Assembly (NCBI GenBank): GCA_002104905.1
Contig: MCFE01000034.1
Coordinates: forward strand, 62,001 to 126,000
Source: Basidiobolus meristosporus CBS 931.73
Taxonomy: Eukaryota > Basidiobolomycota > Basidiobolomycetes > Basidiobolales > Basidiobolaceae
Direction: 5' to 3'
DNA length: 64,000 nucleotides
The notes beneath the pieces are model-generated. The model was given only the letters and a program-made list of their open reading frames with translations, was not told the DNA's origin and did no database searches. This document shows positions 22,140 to 33,061 of the stretch, in pieces. The position numbers were made by a program, and so were the translations under genes. Within the stretch, counting starts at the first letter, position 1; each line of letters opens with the position of its first letter.

Positions 22140-23628
22140 GCAAAAACGTAGGAACTGGTTGATTTACCAAATGGGAGAAAGCCAATAGGATATAGATGGG
22201 TCTACAAGATCAAGATAACCTCAAATAGTGCCATTGATAAGTACAAGGCTAGTTTGGTAGCCAAAGGCTATCCTCAGATTTAGGGACTAGACTTTAAGGA
22301 AACATTTGCTCTTGTTGCCAAGTTCAACTCCATTAGAACAGTTCTAGCCCTGGCAGCTGTACACAGTCTAGATCTACACCTATTGGATGTCAAAACAGCC
22401 TTTCTAAACAGGGATTTGCAAGACACTAAATAGATGGAGCAACCAGAAGGTTTTACCAGTCCAAAACACCCACCATAAGGTGTGCAAACTTAGAAAATTG
22501 TTGTATGGGCTTAAGCAGGCACCTAGTGCATGGTATAACAAGATTGAGACATATCTAGAGGAAATTGGGTTCACTTGTAGCACTGCAGATTACAGGATAT
22601 ATGTAAAGCAGCTCAAAAAGGGTGTGATCATCCTAGTTCTTTATGTGGACCACCTAATTATAGCTACAAGTGATCAAGAGGCACTTAAACAGACAAAATC
22701 ATATCTCTTCAGCAAGTTTGAGATGAAAGATCTTGGAAAATTGGACTATTTTCTTGGAATTGAGGTCAAATTTGACATACCTACGCAGAAAATTTTGCTG
22801 AACCAGTCTAAGTACATCAGGGACATTTTTAGACACTTCAAAGTGGAAATTTGCAAACCTGCAGCTACCCCTATGGACAATAACCTGAAATCAAGCAAAT
22901 CTCAGCCACATATCAATGAAAACAGCTCAACTATGAACCAAAACTTTCCCTATCAATCAATGGTTGGTAGGCAAATGTACTTGATGGTGTCTACACATCC
23001 AGATATTGTAGTGGCAGTTGCAATAGTCAGTCAACTCATGCAGAATTAAGAATCAGATCAAATTACAGCAATTAAGTGGATTTTCAGATATCTACAAGAT
23101 ACCATCAATATGGTACTGGAATACTCTGGAGCAGCTAATAGGCAAAAATTTGATGGTTATAGTGATTCAGCTTGGGGTAGGGATCTGATTGACAGATGCT
23201 CTACCACAGACTATGTATTTCTTTATGCTGGTGCAGCTATTACTTGGAATTGCAAGAAACAACCAACTGTGGCCCTATCTACAACTGAAGCAGAATATGT
23301 GGCTGCATATCAAGCAACTAAGGAGGCTATATGGCTACAAAAATTATCTAAAGACTTGGTTTTTAACTCAGATGAACCAACATGTATTTACAAGGATAAT
23401 CAAAGTTGTATTTCATTAGCTAGAAATCCTACTAATCATGCCAGAACTAAGCCCATTGATATACAGCATCATGTTGTGAGAGAAGTTGTAGAAAATAACT
23501 TAGTAGAGTTAGTGTACTGCCCAACCAACAAAATGGTGGCAGATATATTGACAAAACCACTAGCTAGGCCACAATTTGAGAATCTCAGGGAGGAATTAGG
23601 ATTAAGAAACTATTTAGTTGAGGGGGAG
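22140..23628 (+). pseudogene. Copia-1 reverse transcriptase and RNase H
   Basis: Two long frames remain. 22480-23049 holds the core of the RT (MCKLRKLLYGLKQAPSAWYN, LGIEVKFDI). 23110-23634 holds RNase H (ALSTTEAEYVAAYQATKEA, IYKDNQSCISLARNP) and ends with DILTKPLARPQFENLREELG. The catalytic YVDD has become YVDH at 22642-22653, so the polymerase would be inactive even without the stops. A stop at about 23047 (AATTAAGAATC) separates the frames. Confidence 0.88.
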
Positions 23629-23997
23629 TGTTAAAATATTGAACTATTTGGTATCATTCTGCAGCTAAAAATTTACTTAACACTTCTGGACTAGTCTTGG
23701 TCACCGTGGGACTATTTTACAGCTCCAACTTTGCCATTTCCTTCAGATTTATGATCTTATGATTATTCCCCTAGAGTCAGGATCAAATTAGCACTGATAC
23801 TAACTATTATGTACTAACACTGAAACTGTTGCAAAATGCTCCTGAATATTGAGAAACCCTCCTTTCTTGGTGTTACAGCTGTATCACTTCTACAAAGGTA
23901 TAAATACTGAGCTTCCTTACTAGTAAATAATAGTTCAACTATTATCACTATTTCTTGATAAGTTCCTTATATCCAAATCACTTCTTCAGTTGCAACT
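23629..23997 (+). repeat. Copia-1 3' LTR
   Basis: The LTR is 369 bp and starts TGTTAAAATATTG directly after GGGGGAG. The last base is T instead of A (TTGCAACT). Gypsy-1 sequence in the opposite orientation follows at once. Confidence 0.9.
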
Positions 23998-25860
23998 GAA
24001 AATAGCGACTCCATTGAGTTGGTCCAAGAGCTCATCAATCCAAGGTATGGGGTACTTATTCTTCATGGTAACTGAGTTGAGGGCTCTGTAGTCAATGCGC
24101 ATCCTAAGTGTTCCATCCTTCTTCTTCACAAAAAGTACTGGTGCTCCCCAAGGTGACTTGCTGGGTCTGATATATCCTTGCTCCAGTAACTGATCTATTT
24201 GTCTCTTCATCTCTTCCATCTCCAATGGACTCATTCTGTACAGTGTTTTACTCACTGGAGGGCTATCTTCTGTTTCAATGGCATGATCCATGTCTCTGAC
24301 TGGTGGTAGGCTTACAAGCTCTTCTGGAAATAAATCTAAATACTCCTTCAAAAGAGTCCGGACCTTCTGGGGTACTAGAGTAGGGGAATCCTCCTGTAAT
24401 ACTGCCATGAGGAACATCTGGGTACCTTTTCTTAGTGCTCTACAGAGTTGTGTCTTGCTAAGTTCACTTGTTTCACACACACTGGAATTGACAAAGTTAA
24501 AATCCAGTCTGGCAGGTAATAGCTCATAGGTCTTGTTGTCCTTCTGGATCTGGGTTGCATGGGTTCTCCAGTTGATTGATGGATTACGACAAAATAGCCA
24601 TGTTTTTCCAAGTACAAGGTCAAACTTGCAGTTCCCAAATATAAAGGCCTGTAGATCTTCTTCATAGTCATTGATCTTCATCCTTACTGGCTGAGTAATA
24701 CAGTTGAATATGTGAGAGTTCCCATCAGCTGTTGGGACTGAAGTTGATTTGGTGGGTTCCAAGTTGATTCCAGCTTTCAAAGCAAATTGAGCTGACATGT
24801 ACTCATGTGATGCTCCTGAGTCAATCATGAACTTGGCAGGTACTCCACTGATTACTCCATTCAAGTATAATAGCTTTCTTGAGTTTGAGGTCATCTGGGA
24901 TAGGTACTCTTCTTTCATATGGAAGGTGAGTTTGGAGTATTTGTCAAGTTCATCCTCCATGTTACTATGCTCCATGGCCTCAATATGGTTAAAGGTTCTT
25001 GATGGTTGCTGTCCATTTCTTCTCTGAGGGAAGTACTTTGCAGTATGTCCCTGCTGGTGGCAATTGAAACAAAGTCCTTTCTTCTTACAATCTTCTGAGG
25101 TAGGATTCTTCTGCATAGCATCTATTTCCATTGGCACTGCTTCTGATTGTCTTCTTTCATAGTGATTGTAGCCCCTCTGATTAGTCATTGTGGGCTTCCC
25201 AACTCCAAACACAGCTAAGTCATAGTCAATGGCAATCTTGATGGCTTCTTCAATAGACTGAGGTCTTTGATAAATCCCTTGCTTACAAGTTCTTTCTTTC
25301 AACCCATCAATAAAGTATTCAACTTGATCCAGAGGGTCCATTCTTTCAATTTGCCCAAGTAGATATATATATATTCATAGATGAACTCTTGGATCATTTC
25401 TTTCTGTCTGAGTGTCTTCAACTTTCTTCTGAGTAGTGTCTGTTGGTGTGGGGGCTCAAAGGCATCCTGAATTTCTGACACAACCTCATCCCAGGTGGAG
25501 ATTGTAGAGCATCCCATCATGGTAGCTGACCTGATCTTGTTGTGGTACCACTGTAAAGCTGCATCTGCCAGTTAAGAGACTGCATAATGTAACTTGCTTT
25601 CTGGAGCAATTCCCTAAGCCTTGAAAGCTTCTTCAATCTGTAAGAGCCAAGTTCCCAGGTTTTCATTGACTCTACCATGGTACCGGTTGACATTCACACT
25701 AAAGTTGCTCTTGACAGGGTTTTACTGGCTTTGGGCCATGGTAGTCATTCCTTGTTGCTGCTGGCTAAGGATCTGGAGTAACTGTTGCTGCCAGGCCAGG
25801 ATTTGTTACATAGCATTCTTCCATTCTTGATTTTTGGACATCTTGACGGAGGCTTCTTCT
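23998..25860 (-). pseudogene. Gypsy-1 Gag-Pol, 5' part
   Basis: A 451-codon frame (23986-25341) runs from late Gag into the RT with no stop. In order it shows the Gag end [17 protein letters not shown] and a zinc knuckle with one Cys lost ([16 protein letters not shown]). The protease [15 protein letters not shown] and the RT start follow ([39 protein letters not shown]). Earlier Gag lies at 25299-25860 with stops and a short TATATA expansion near 25360. This shows that Gag and Pol share one frame in Gypsy-1. The protease DSG is intact here, and Ser-to-Leu affects the plus copy next to it. Confidence 0.88.
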
Positions 25861-25899
25861 TTCTTCAGGAGGGATGTTTCTGGTTATTGCTGCTACCAA

Positions 25900-26267
25900 C
25901 GTTACAAGTCTTGGTATAGGAGTTGTAGAGGAATAGGGAGTTTAGCTAGTATTGTATTCACTAAAACTTGAACTGATCTTTATCAAGATTCCAGCAGCTC
26001 CTTATATACATTTTGCCAAATCAATTGCTGACTAATTGTATTTCCTAATGTAAGCTGCGGCTGATGACTCATTTGATTGCATCATCATCATCCAATAAGA
26101 TCCTACCTAATATATCTATTTCTGTCTGATAAGGGTCTGCGGATTCATTTGCTGACTAATGCTACTGATTTGATAGATAGTACTGATATACTGATAACCT
26201 AAACATATAACTAATTGATTTGATTAAAAACTGATCTAAGTAAATGTTCAAGCGGCAGATCATAACA
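25900..26267 (-). repeat. Gypsy-1 5' LTR (minus copy)
   Basis: The LTR is 368 bp. On the + strand it reads CGTTACAAGTCTTGG to CAGATCATAACA, with the terminal T changed to C. The adjacent primer site is the reverse complement of TTGGTAGCAGCAATAACC. Confidence 0.9.
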
Positions 26268-26570
26268 CTCTCATAGCACTGCAGATCACAGTATATATGT
26301 GAAACAGCTTAAAAAGGGTATGATCATCCTAGATCTTTATGTGGACAACCTAATTATAGCTACAAGTGACAAGAGGCACTTAAACAAACAAAATCAGATC
26401 TTCTCAGCAAGTTTGAGATGAAAGATCTTGGAAAATTGAGCTATTTTCTTGGAATTGATGTCACATTTGACATACCTACTCAAAAAAATTGTGCTGAATC
26501 AGTCTAAGTACATCAGGGACTACCTCTATAGACATTAACCTGAAATTAAGCCAATCTCAGCCAGTTATAG
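26268..26570 (+). pseudogene. Copia-1 reverse-transcriptase fragment (left of Gypsy-1)
   Basis: This aligns to 22570-22912 of the Copia-1 at 18942, with internal losses. The catalytic strand reads LYVDNLIIAT, again with the second Asp lost, here to Asn. It ends at the Gypsy-1 insertion and continues at 31509. The paralogous sequence at 22900-22930 shows the uninterrupted form. Confidence 0.85.
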
Positions 26571-26938
26571 TGTTATGATCTGCCGCTTGAATGTTTAAGT
26601 TAGATCAGTTTTTAGTCAAATCAATTAGTATATGTTTAGGTTATCAGTATATCAGTATTATCTATGAAATCAGTAGCATTAGTCAGCAAATGAATCAACA
26701 GATCCTTATCAGACAGAAATAGATATATTAAGTAGGATCTTATTGGGTGATGATGATGCAATCAAATGAGTCATCAGCCACAACCTACATTAGTAAATAC
26801 AATTAGTCAGCAATTGATCTGGCAAAATGTATATAAGGAACTGCTGGAGCCTCAATAAAAATCAGTTCAAGTTTTAGTGAATACAATACTAGCTAAACTC
26901 CCTATTCCTCTACAACTCTTATACCAAGACTTGTAACA
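26571..26938 (+). repeat. Gypsy-1 5' LTR
   Basis: The LTR is 368 bp from TGTTATGATCTGCCGC to AGACTTGTAACA. A TATA-like TATATAAGGA lies near 26829 and AATAAA near 26855. TTGGTAGCAGCAATAACC follows as the probable primer site, one base after the LTR. I could not assign the tRNA. Confidence 0.93.
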
Positions 26939-26996
26939 TTGGTAGCAGCAATAACCAGAAACCTCCCTCCTGAAGAAAGAAGAAACTACCCTCAAG

Positions 26997-27569
26997 ATGT
27001 TGGAGAATCAAGAATGGAAGAATGCCATGCAGCAAATCCTGGCCCAACAGCAACAGTTACTCCAGATCCTCAGCCAACAGCAACAAGGAATGACTACCAT
27101 GGCTCAGAGCCAGCAAAGCCCTGTCAAGAGCAACTTTAGTGTGAAGGTCAACCGGTACCATGGCAGAGTCAATGAAACCCTGGGAACTTGGCTCTTTCAG
27201 ACTGAAGAAGCTTTTAAAGCTAAAGGAATTGCTCCAGAGAGCAAGTTGCATTATGCAGCTTCTTACCTGGCAGATGCAGCTTTACAGTGGTACCACAACA
27301 AGATCAGGTCAGCTACTATGATGGGATGCTCTACAATCTCTACCTGGGATGAGTTTGTGTTGGAAATTCAGGATGCTTTTGAACCTCCACACCAGCAGAC
27401 ACTACTAAGAAGGAAGTTAAAGACACTCAGACAGAAAGGAATGGTGCAAGAATACATCTATGAGTACAGATGTCTACTTGGACAAATTGAAAGAATGGAC
27501 CCCCTGGATCAAGTTGAATACTTTATTGATGGGTTAAAAGAAAGAACTCGCAAGGAAGTGAATTATTGA
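26997..27569 (+). pseudogene. Gypsy-1 Gag, first part
   Basis: A 190-codon frame starts at the ATG that is also conserved in the minus copy near 25840. It has a Gln-rich N-terminal coil (WKNAMQQILAQQQQLLQILS) and a Ty3-type capsid core (YHGRVNETLGTWLFQTEEAF, LADAALQWYHNK, WDEFVLEIQDAFEPP). A premature TGA at 27567-27569 follows ERTRKEVNY, where the minus copy reads on through [12 protein letters not shown]. The continuation reopens in the same frame. Confidence 0.88.
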
Positions 27570-29741
27570 AGACCTCAGACTATTGAAGAAGCCATCAAGA
27601 TTGCCATTGACTATGACTCAGCTATGTTTGGAGTTGGGAAGCCTACAGTGACTAATCAGAAAGGCTATATTCATTATGAAAGAAGACAATCAGAAGCAGC
27701 ACCAATGGAAATAAACGCTATGCAGAAGAATCCCTCCTCAGAAGAATGCAAGAAGAGAGGACTTTGCTTCAATTGCCACCAGCAGGGACATATTGCAAAG
27801 TACTGCCCTCAGAGCAGAAATGGACACCAGCCAACAAGAACCTTCAACCATATTGAGTCCCATGTACACAGTAATGTGGAAGATGAGCTTGAAGAAGACT
27901 CGGAACTCACCTTCCATATGACAGAAGAGTACTTGTCCCAAATGACTTCAAACTCAGGGAAGTTATTGTACTTGAATGGAGTAATCAATGGAGTACCTGC
28001 CAAGATCATGATTGACTCAGGAGCATTGCATGAGTACATGTCAGAGCAATTTGCTTTGAAAGCTGGAATCAACTCGGAACCTACCAAATCAACTTCAGTC
28101 TCCACAGCTGATGTGAACTCCCACATAATCAACCGTATTACCCAGCCAGTAAGAATGAAGATCAATGACTATGAAGAAGACCTACAGGCTTAAATATTTG
28201 GGAACTGCAAGTTTGACCTTGTACTTGGAAAAACATGGCTATTTTGTCATAATCCATCAATCAACTGGAGAACCCATGCTACTCAGATCCAAAAAGACAA
28301 CAAGACCTATGAGCTATTACCTGCCAGGCTGGATTTTAACTTGGTCAATTCCAGTATGTGTGAGACAAGTGAACTTAGCAAGACCCAGTTCTGTAGAGCG
28401 CTTAGAAAAGGTACTCAGATGTTCCTCATGGCGGTTTTACAGGAGGATTCCTCTACCCCAGCACCCCAGCAGGTCCAGACTCTCTTGAAGAAATATTCAG
28501 ACGTGTTTCCAGATGAGCTTGTAAGCCTACCACCAGTCAGAGACGTGGATCATGCCATTGACACAGGTGATAGCCCTCCAGTGAGCAAGACACCTTACAG
28601 AATGAGTCCATTGGAATTGGAGGAAATGAAGAGACAAATTGATCAGCTATTGGAGCAAGGATACATCAGGCCCAGCAAGTCACCCTGGGGAGCACCAGTG
28701 CTTTTTGTGAAAAAAAAGGATGGAATACTTAGGATGTGCATTGACTACAGAGCCCTGAACTCAGTTACCGTCCAGAATAAGTACCCCATACCTTGGATTG
28801 ATGAGCCTTTGGACCAACTTAATGGAGCCACTATTTTCAGTAAGATTGACCTCATGTCAGGATACAACCAAATTAGGGTGAAACCAGAAGATATTCCTAA
28901 GACAGCATTTAGGACCAGATATGGACATTACGAGTACTTAGTCATGAGTTTTGGCCTCACTAATGCCCCTGCAACATTCATGACGCTGATGCAGACTGTC
29001 TTTCAGGAGTACTTAGACAAGTTTGTGATAATCTACCTGGATGACATATTGATATACAGCAAGACAGAAGAGGATCATGTAGTGCACATTGAAAAGGTCC
29101 TGAAGAAACTAAGAGAGAACAAGCTATATGGCAAGCTAGCCAAGTGTGAATTCTTCAAGGAACACGTGGAATACCTGGGACACATAGTGACTAGCACAGG
29201 AGTGACCTTAGACCCTAAGAAGGTTGAAGTTATCAAGAATTTGAAGCAGCCCCATAGCATATCAGAACTCAGATCCTTCCTTGGAATGGTTTCCTATTAT
29301 TGGAGATTTGTCAAGTCATTTGCAAGTATTGCAGCCCCTTTAACTGATATCCTTAAGAAAGACAATACCTACAAGTGGGACATAACTTGTGAGACTGCCT
29401 TCCAGACGCTCAAGAATGAACTTGCTAAGCTGCCAAGCCTAAGAATACCAGACTTCAGAAAAGAGTTCACTCTGTGCACAGATGCTTCAGATTATGCAAT
29501 TGGTGGAGTGCTGTGCCAAGAACACAAGGGAAAGGACTACCCTGTTGCCTTTGAATCCAAGAAACTGAACTCAGCAGAACAAAACTATCCAGTCCATGAG
29601 AAGGAGATGCTTGCTATAATACACTGTTTGAAGACATGGAGATGCTATATTGAAGGAGTCAAATGCACTGTGAAGACTGATCATGCCTCCCTCAAGTATA
29701 TATTTACTCAGAAGGTACTCTCTAGAAGAATGCCAAGATGA
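27570..29741 (+). pseudogene. Gypsy-1 Gag end, protease, reverse transcriptase, RNase H
   Basis: The frame at 27624-28193 holds the intact knuckle [16 protein letters not shown] and a protease with DSGALHEYM (family DSGAS). A TAA at 28191 follows EEDLQA. The frame at 28341-29741 (466 codons) is an almost complete RT and RNase H. It includes [60 protein letters not shown] and the catalytic [15 protein letters not shown]. RNase H includes [20 protein letters not shown]. All RT catalytic Asp residues are present. It ends at an early stop after LSRRMPR. Confidence 0.92.
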
Positions 29742-31127
29742 AGTGAATACATTCAGCAATTTGACCTGGAGATTGTCTACTATCCTGGAAAAAAACAACA
29801 CGGTAGCTGATGCCTTATCAAGATTACATCAAGTTGCACAACTCAACTTGGTGCATGAATCAGATTGGCCTAGCCTATTACCAAAGTACTTGGAGGACCA
29901 AGCCATTCCTAATGAGGTGGATGAAGATATCAAGAAGATAATCCGTGATGAAGCCAGCAAATTTGTTGTACACAATGAAACACTCTACTGAATTGTTGAT
30001 GGAAGCCCTATTGCCTATTGTCCTTATGTTGCTTGCCTGGATTTAATACATAAGCTACACAATGGATATGGACATCTTGGGATTGACGGAACCTATAGCC
30101 TTGTGAAAGCCAGAGCATGGTGGCCCAGAATGAAACAAGACATTGAGAAGCTAGTAAAAACATGCCCAAACTGCCAAATCAATCAAGGCCAGCCACAAAG
30201 AATTGCTGAACTCTTCCCTTTGGAGCCTGTAAGACCATTTGAGAGATGGGGAATTGACTTTATTGGAAAACTGCCAACTACCAGGAAATGCAACCGTTGG
30301 ATCCTTGTAGCTATTGACCATGCCACTAAATGGCCAGTTGCTAAAGCTGTACCAATAGCCAGTGAACAAGAAGTTGCAAGTTTCATTTACCATGAGATCC
30401 TGATGAAGTTTGGATGCCCTGTGGAGATCTTATCCAATAGAGGTGCAAACTCTATGGCAAAGACATTAGAGGCTTACCTGGAAATGCAGCAGATCAGACA
30501 CTTGAAACCTTGGCATATCACCCCAGAACTAATGGAGTCACTGAGCGGCTTAATGGATTATTTGGAAAAATGCTGACCAAGTATGCAAATGGAGTTGTCA
30601 GTAGATGAGATGAGTATATAGACCAAGCACTCTTTGCATGCAGAGTCAGAGTACACAACACCTCCCAGCAATCACCATTTTACTTAGTATATGGATGTGA
30701 ACCAAGGATTCCAGGAGATCTCACACAACCAAAGCTTACAGACACCTTAGAAGATGAACTCAGTCAGCCAAGTAGACACCAGCAACTGGAACAAAGACGT
30801 CAAGAGGCACAGACCAAAGTATCTCAAAGCGCAGAAAAGATGAAGCAGAGATTTGATAAGACTATAGCACCAGAAGCATTGACAGTTGGGAACTTTGTAT
30901 TGCTAAGAAACAACACTTGGAAGAAGTTTGAGCCACAATGGACAGGACCATACAAGATCATCAGAGAATGTCCATTTGCAACTTACTAACTGGTGGACAA
31001 ACAAGGCAATAACTGGGAAGACTTAGTGCATAGGGACAGACTCAAGCGTGCAAGACTTGCTGATAATACTGAACCATCAAGATATTGGTATCACAAGAAA
31101 AGAGATTCAGGAGAACCCTCTCAACTT
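29742..31127 (+). pseudogene. Gypsy-1 integrase
   Basis: Frames at 29683-29991 and 30103-30576 carry the integrase. The H2C2 zinc site (HNGYGHLGIDG... CPNCQINQGQ) and the core start (RWGIDFIGKLPTTRKCNRWI) are followed by VEILSNRGANSM. The second catalytic Asp has become Asn, since the family has SDRG. A frameshift near 30530 precedes the Glu region (ERLNGLFGKM after correction). Further stops lie at about 29989, 30604 and 30987. The C-terminus has the GPY/F-type WTGPYKIIREC and then RDRLKRAR, with no chromodomain. Confidence 0.88.
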
Positions 31128-31140
31128 TAGTAGGGGAGAA

Positions 31141-31508
31141 TGTTATGATCTGCCGCTTGAATGTTTAAGTTAGATCAGTTTTTAGTCAAATCAATTAGTA
31201 TATGTTTAGGTTATCAGTATATCAGTATTATCTATGAAATCAGTAGCATTAGTCAGCAAATGAATCAGCAGATCCTTATCAGACAGAAATAGATATATTA
31301 AGTAGGATCTTATTGGGTGATGATGATGCAATCAAATGAGTCATCAGCCGCAACCTACATTAGTAAATACAATTAGTCAGCAATTGATCTGGCAAAATGG
31401 ATATAAGGAGCTGCTGGAGCCTCAATAAAAATCAGTTCAAGTTTTAGTGAATACAATACTAGCTAAACTCCCTATTCCTCTACAACTCTTATACCAAGAC
31501 TTGTAACA
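31141..31508 (+). repeat. Gypsy-1 3' LTR
   Basis: The LTR is 368 bp and identical to the 5' LTR except at four positions. One of the four differences is a CpG (GCCGCAACC) here against GCCACAACC in the 5' LTR, the change expected from deamination of a methylated cytosine on the opposite strand. Confidence 0.93.
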
Positions 31509-32225
31509 ATAGATGAAAAGTGCTCAAATATGGACCAAAAACTTCCCCATCAATCAATGGTTGGTAGCTAAGTGTACTTGATGGTGTCAACACATCCAGA
31601 TATTGCAGTGGCAGTTGGAATAGTCAGTCTACTCATGCAGAATTATGGATCAGATCAAATTGTGGCAGTTAAGTGGATTTTCAGATATCTACAAGATACC
31701 ATCAATATGGTACTGGAATACTCTGGAGCAGCTAATAGGCAAAAATTTGATGGTTATAGTAATTCAGTTTGGGGTAGGGATCTGATTGACAGATGCTCTA
31801 CCACAGACTATGTATTTCTTTATGCTGGTGCAGCTATTACTTGGAATTGCAAGAAACAACCAACTGTGGCCCTATCTACAACCGAAGCAGAATATGTGGC
31901 TGCATATCAAGCAACTAGGGAGGCTATATGGCTACAAAAATTATCTAAAGACTTGGGTTTTAATTCAGATGAACCAACATGTATTTACAAGGATAATCAA
32001 AGTTGTATTTCATTAGCTAGAAATCCTACTAATCATGCCAGAACTAAGCCCATTGATATACAGCATCATGTTGTGAGAGAAGTTGTAGAAAATAACTTAG
32101 TAGAGTTAGTGTACTGCCCAACTAACAAAATGGTGGCAGATATATTGACAAAACCACTAGCTAGGCCACAACTTGAGAATCTCAGGGAGGATTTAGGATT
32201 AAGAAACTATTTAGTTGAGGGGGAG
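31509..32225 (+). pseudogene. Copia-1 RT end and RNase H (right of Gypsy-1)
   Basis: This resumes the Copia-1 copy interrupted at 26570. The 219-codon frame 31572-32231 covers MYLMVSTHPDIAVAVGIVS, the RNase H block ALSTTEAEYVAAYQATREA and the C-terminus DILTKPLARPQLENLREDLG. It is nearly identical to 22980-23628. It runs into an LTR after GTTGAGGGGGAG. Confidence 0.9.
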
Positions 32226-32594
32226 TGTTAAGATATTGGACTATTTGGTATCATTCTGCAGCTAAAAGTTTACTTAACAATTCTGGACTAGTCTTGGTCA
32301 CCATGGGACTATTTTACAGCTCCAACTTTGCCATTTCCTTCAGATCTACGATCTTATGATTATTCCCCTATAGTCAGGGTCAAATTAGCACTGATACTAA
32401 CTATTATATACTAACCCTGAAACTGTTACAAAATGCTTCTGAATATTGAGAAACCCTCCTTACTTGGTGTTACAGCTGTATCACTTCTACAAAGGTATAA
32501 ATACTGATCTTCTTTACTAATAAACAACAGTTCAGCCATTATCACTATTTCTTGATAAGTTCCTTATATCCAAATCACTTCTTAAATTGCAACA
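32226..32594 (+). repeat. Copia-1 LTR shared by two partial copies
   Basis: This 369-bp LTR (TGTTAAGATATTGG to AAATTGCAACA) is the 3' LTR of the copy on its left. It is also followed by a primer site and Gag start on its right, as a 5' LTR would be. Such an LTR between two element bodies is typical of recombination between two copies. Confidence 0.9.
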
Positions 32595-32744
32595 GGTTAT
32601 GAGCCCCAATTGCCTTAATCTATTCAAAAGATGACTTCTACCAGCAAACAGAACAGCACAAACATCTTCCCTGTAAAGGAGAGGCTTGATGGAAAGAAAT
32701 ACAGACTTTGGAGAATCAAGATGCAGATCCACCTTGAGGAATTT
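32595..32744 (+). pseudogene. Copia-1 leader and Gag start, truncated
   Basis: After the primer site GGTTATGAGCCCC come the leader and the ATG at 32631 (MTSTSKQNSTNIFPVKERLD). This parallels 19311-19450. The Copia-1 match stops at about 32744 after KMQIHLEE. It supports the Gag start assigned in the copy at 19347. Confidence 0.88.
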
Positions 32745-33061
32745 CATATCTTGGAGTGTTCAGCAATAGGTTCCATATTAGGAGTGTTTTGGATACCTTC
32801 CCAGTCATGGCTGACAGATTTTTGAGACAGCAGTGGCACTGCCATTTGGACAAATTCAAGGCACACTGTGTGAAGTTTGAAGCACTGTCAGACCTTGAGG
32901 GTAACATCATTGTAACATTGAGTAAAATTACCAGCTGCTATATCCTACTGCTATTATGATGGTCAGAATTTAAGTGCCAGATGGTGCTGTAGTGTGCCAG
33001 ATCAATACAGCACTCTATACTGGCTGGCACTATGTGGCACTATCCAATAAAGCAAATCTAG
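32745..33061. other. Unassigned stretch ending in an FB-1 terminus fragment
   Basis: 32745-33020 matches nothing else I recognise. At about 33025-33060 the sequence GGCACTATGTGGCACTATCC, then AATAAAGCAAATCTA, resembles the outer end of an FB-1 element. The other arm is not present. Confidence 0.4.

Larger units (their letters stand above)
18942..23997 (+). mobile_element. Copia-1 retrotransposon, full length but dead
   Basis: The element is 5056 bp with two 369-bp LTRs (18942-19310 and 23629-23997) and the Copia order Gag, protease, integrase, reverse transcriptase, RNase H. It carries a nested Gypsy-1 solo LTR (21227-21594) in the integrase. The primer-binding site at 19311 matches the anticodon region of initiator tRNA-Met. 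A GAGGGGGAG polypurine tract precedes the 3' LTR. Flanks GAACC and GAAAA do not form a clear duplication, so one side has probably been rearranged. Stops occur in Gag, integrase and RT. Confidence 0.92.
23998..26267 (-). mobile_element. Gypsy-1 retrotransposon, 5' half, inverted
   Basis: A 2270-bp minus-strand piece of Gypsy-1 contains its 5' LTR (25900-26267), primer site, Gag, protease and the first part of the RT. It stops in the RT fingers region at 23998. It corresponds to 26571-28840 of the full plus-strand copy, also 2270 bp, so the two form a large inverted repeat with a 303-bp spacer. Confidence 0.9.
26571..31508 (+). mobile_element. Gypsy-1 retrotransposon, full length, recent but dead
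   Basis: The 4938-bp Ty3/Gypsy element has two 368-bp LTRs that differ at only 4 positions by my base-by-base reading (about 1.1%). This indicates a fairly recent insertion. The target duplication is ATAG (26567-26570 and 31509-31512), and the target is Copia-1 RT sequence. Gene order is Gag, protease, RT, RNase H, integrase, and no chromodomain is visible. The polypurine tract GTAGGGGAGAA precedes the 3' LTR. Several stops and a frameshift block expression of Gag-Pol. Confidence 0.94.

Noticed and set aside
18942-23997. Target duplication for the full Copia-1
   Set aside because: The flanks GAACC and GAAAA share only the first three bases, and sequence on the right is a truncated Gypsy-1, so I do not claim a duplication.
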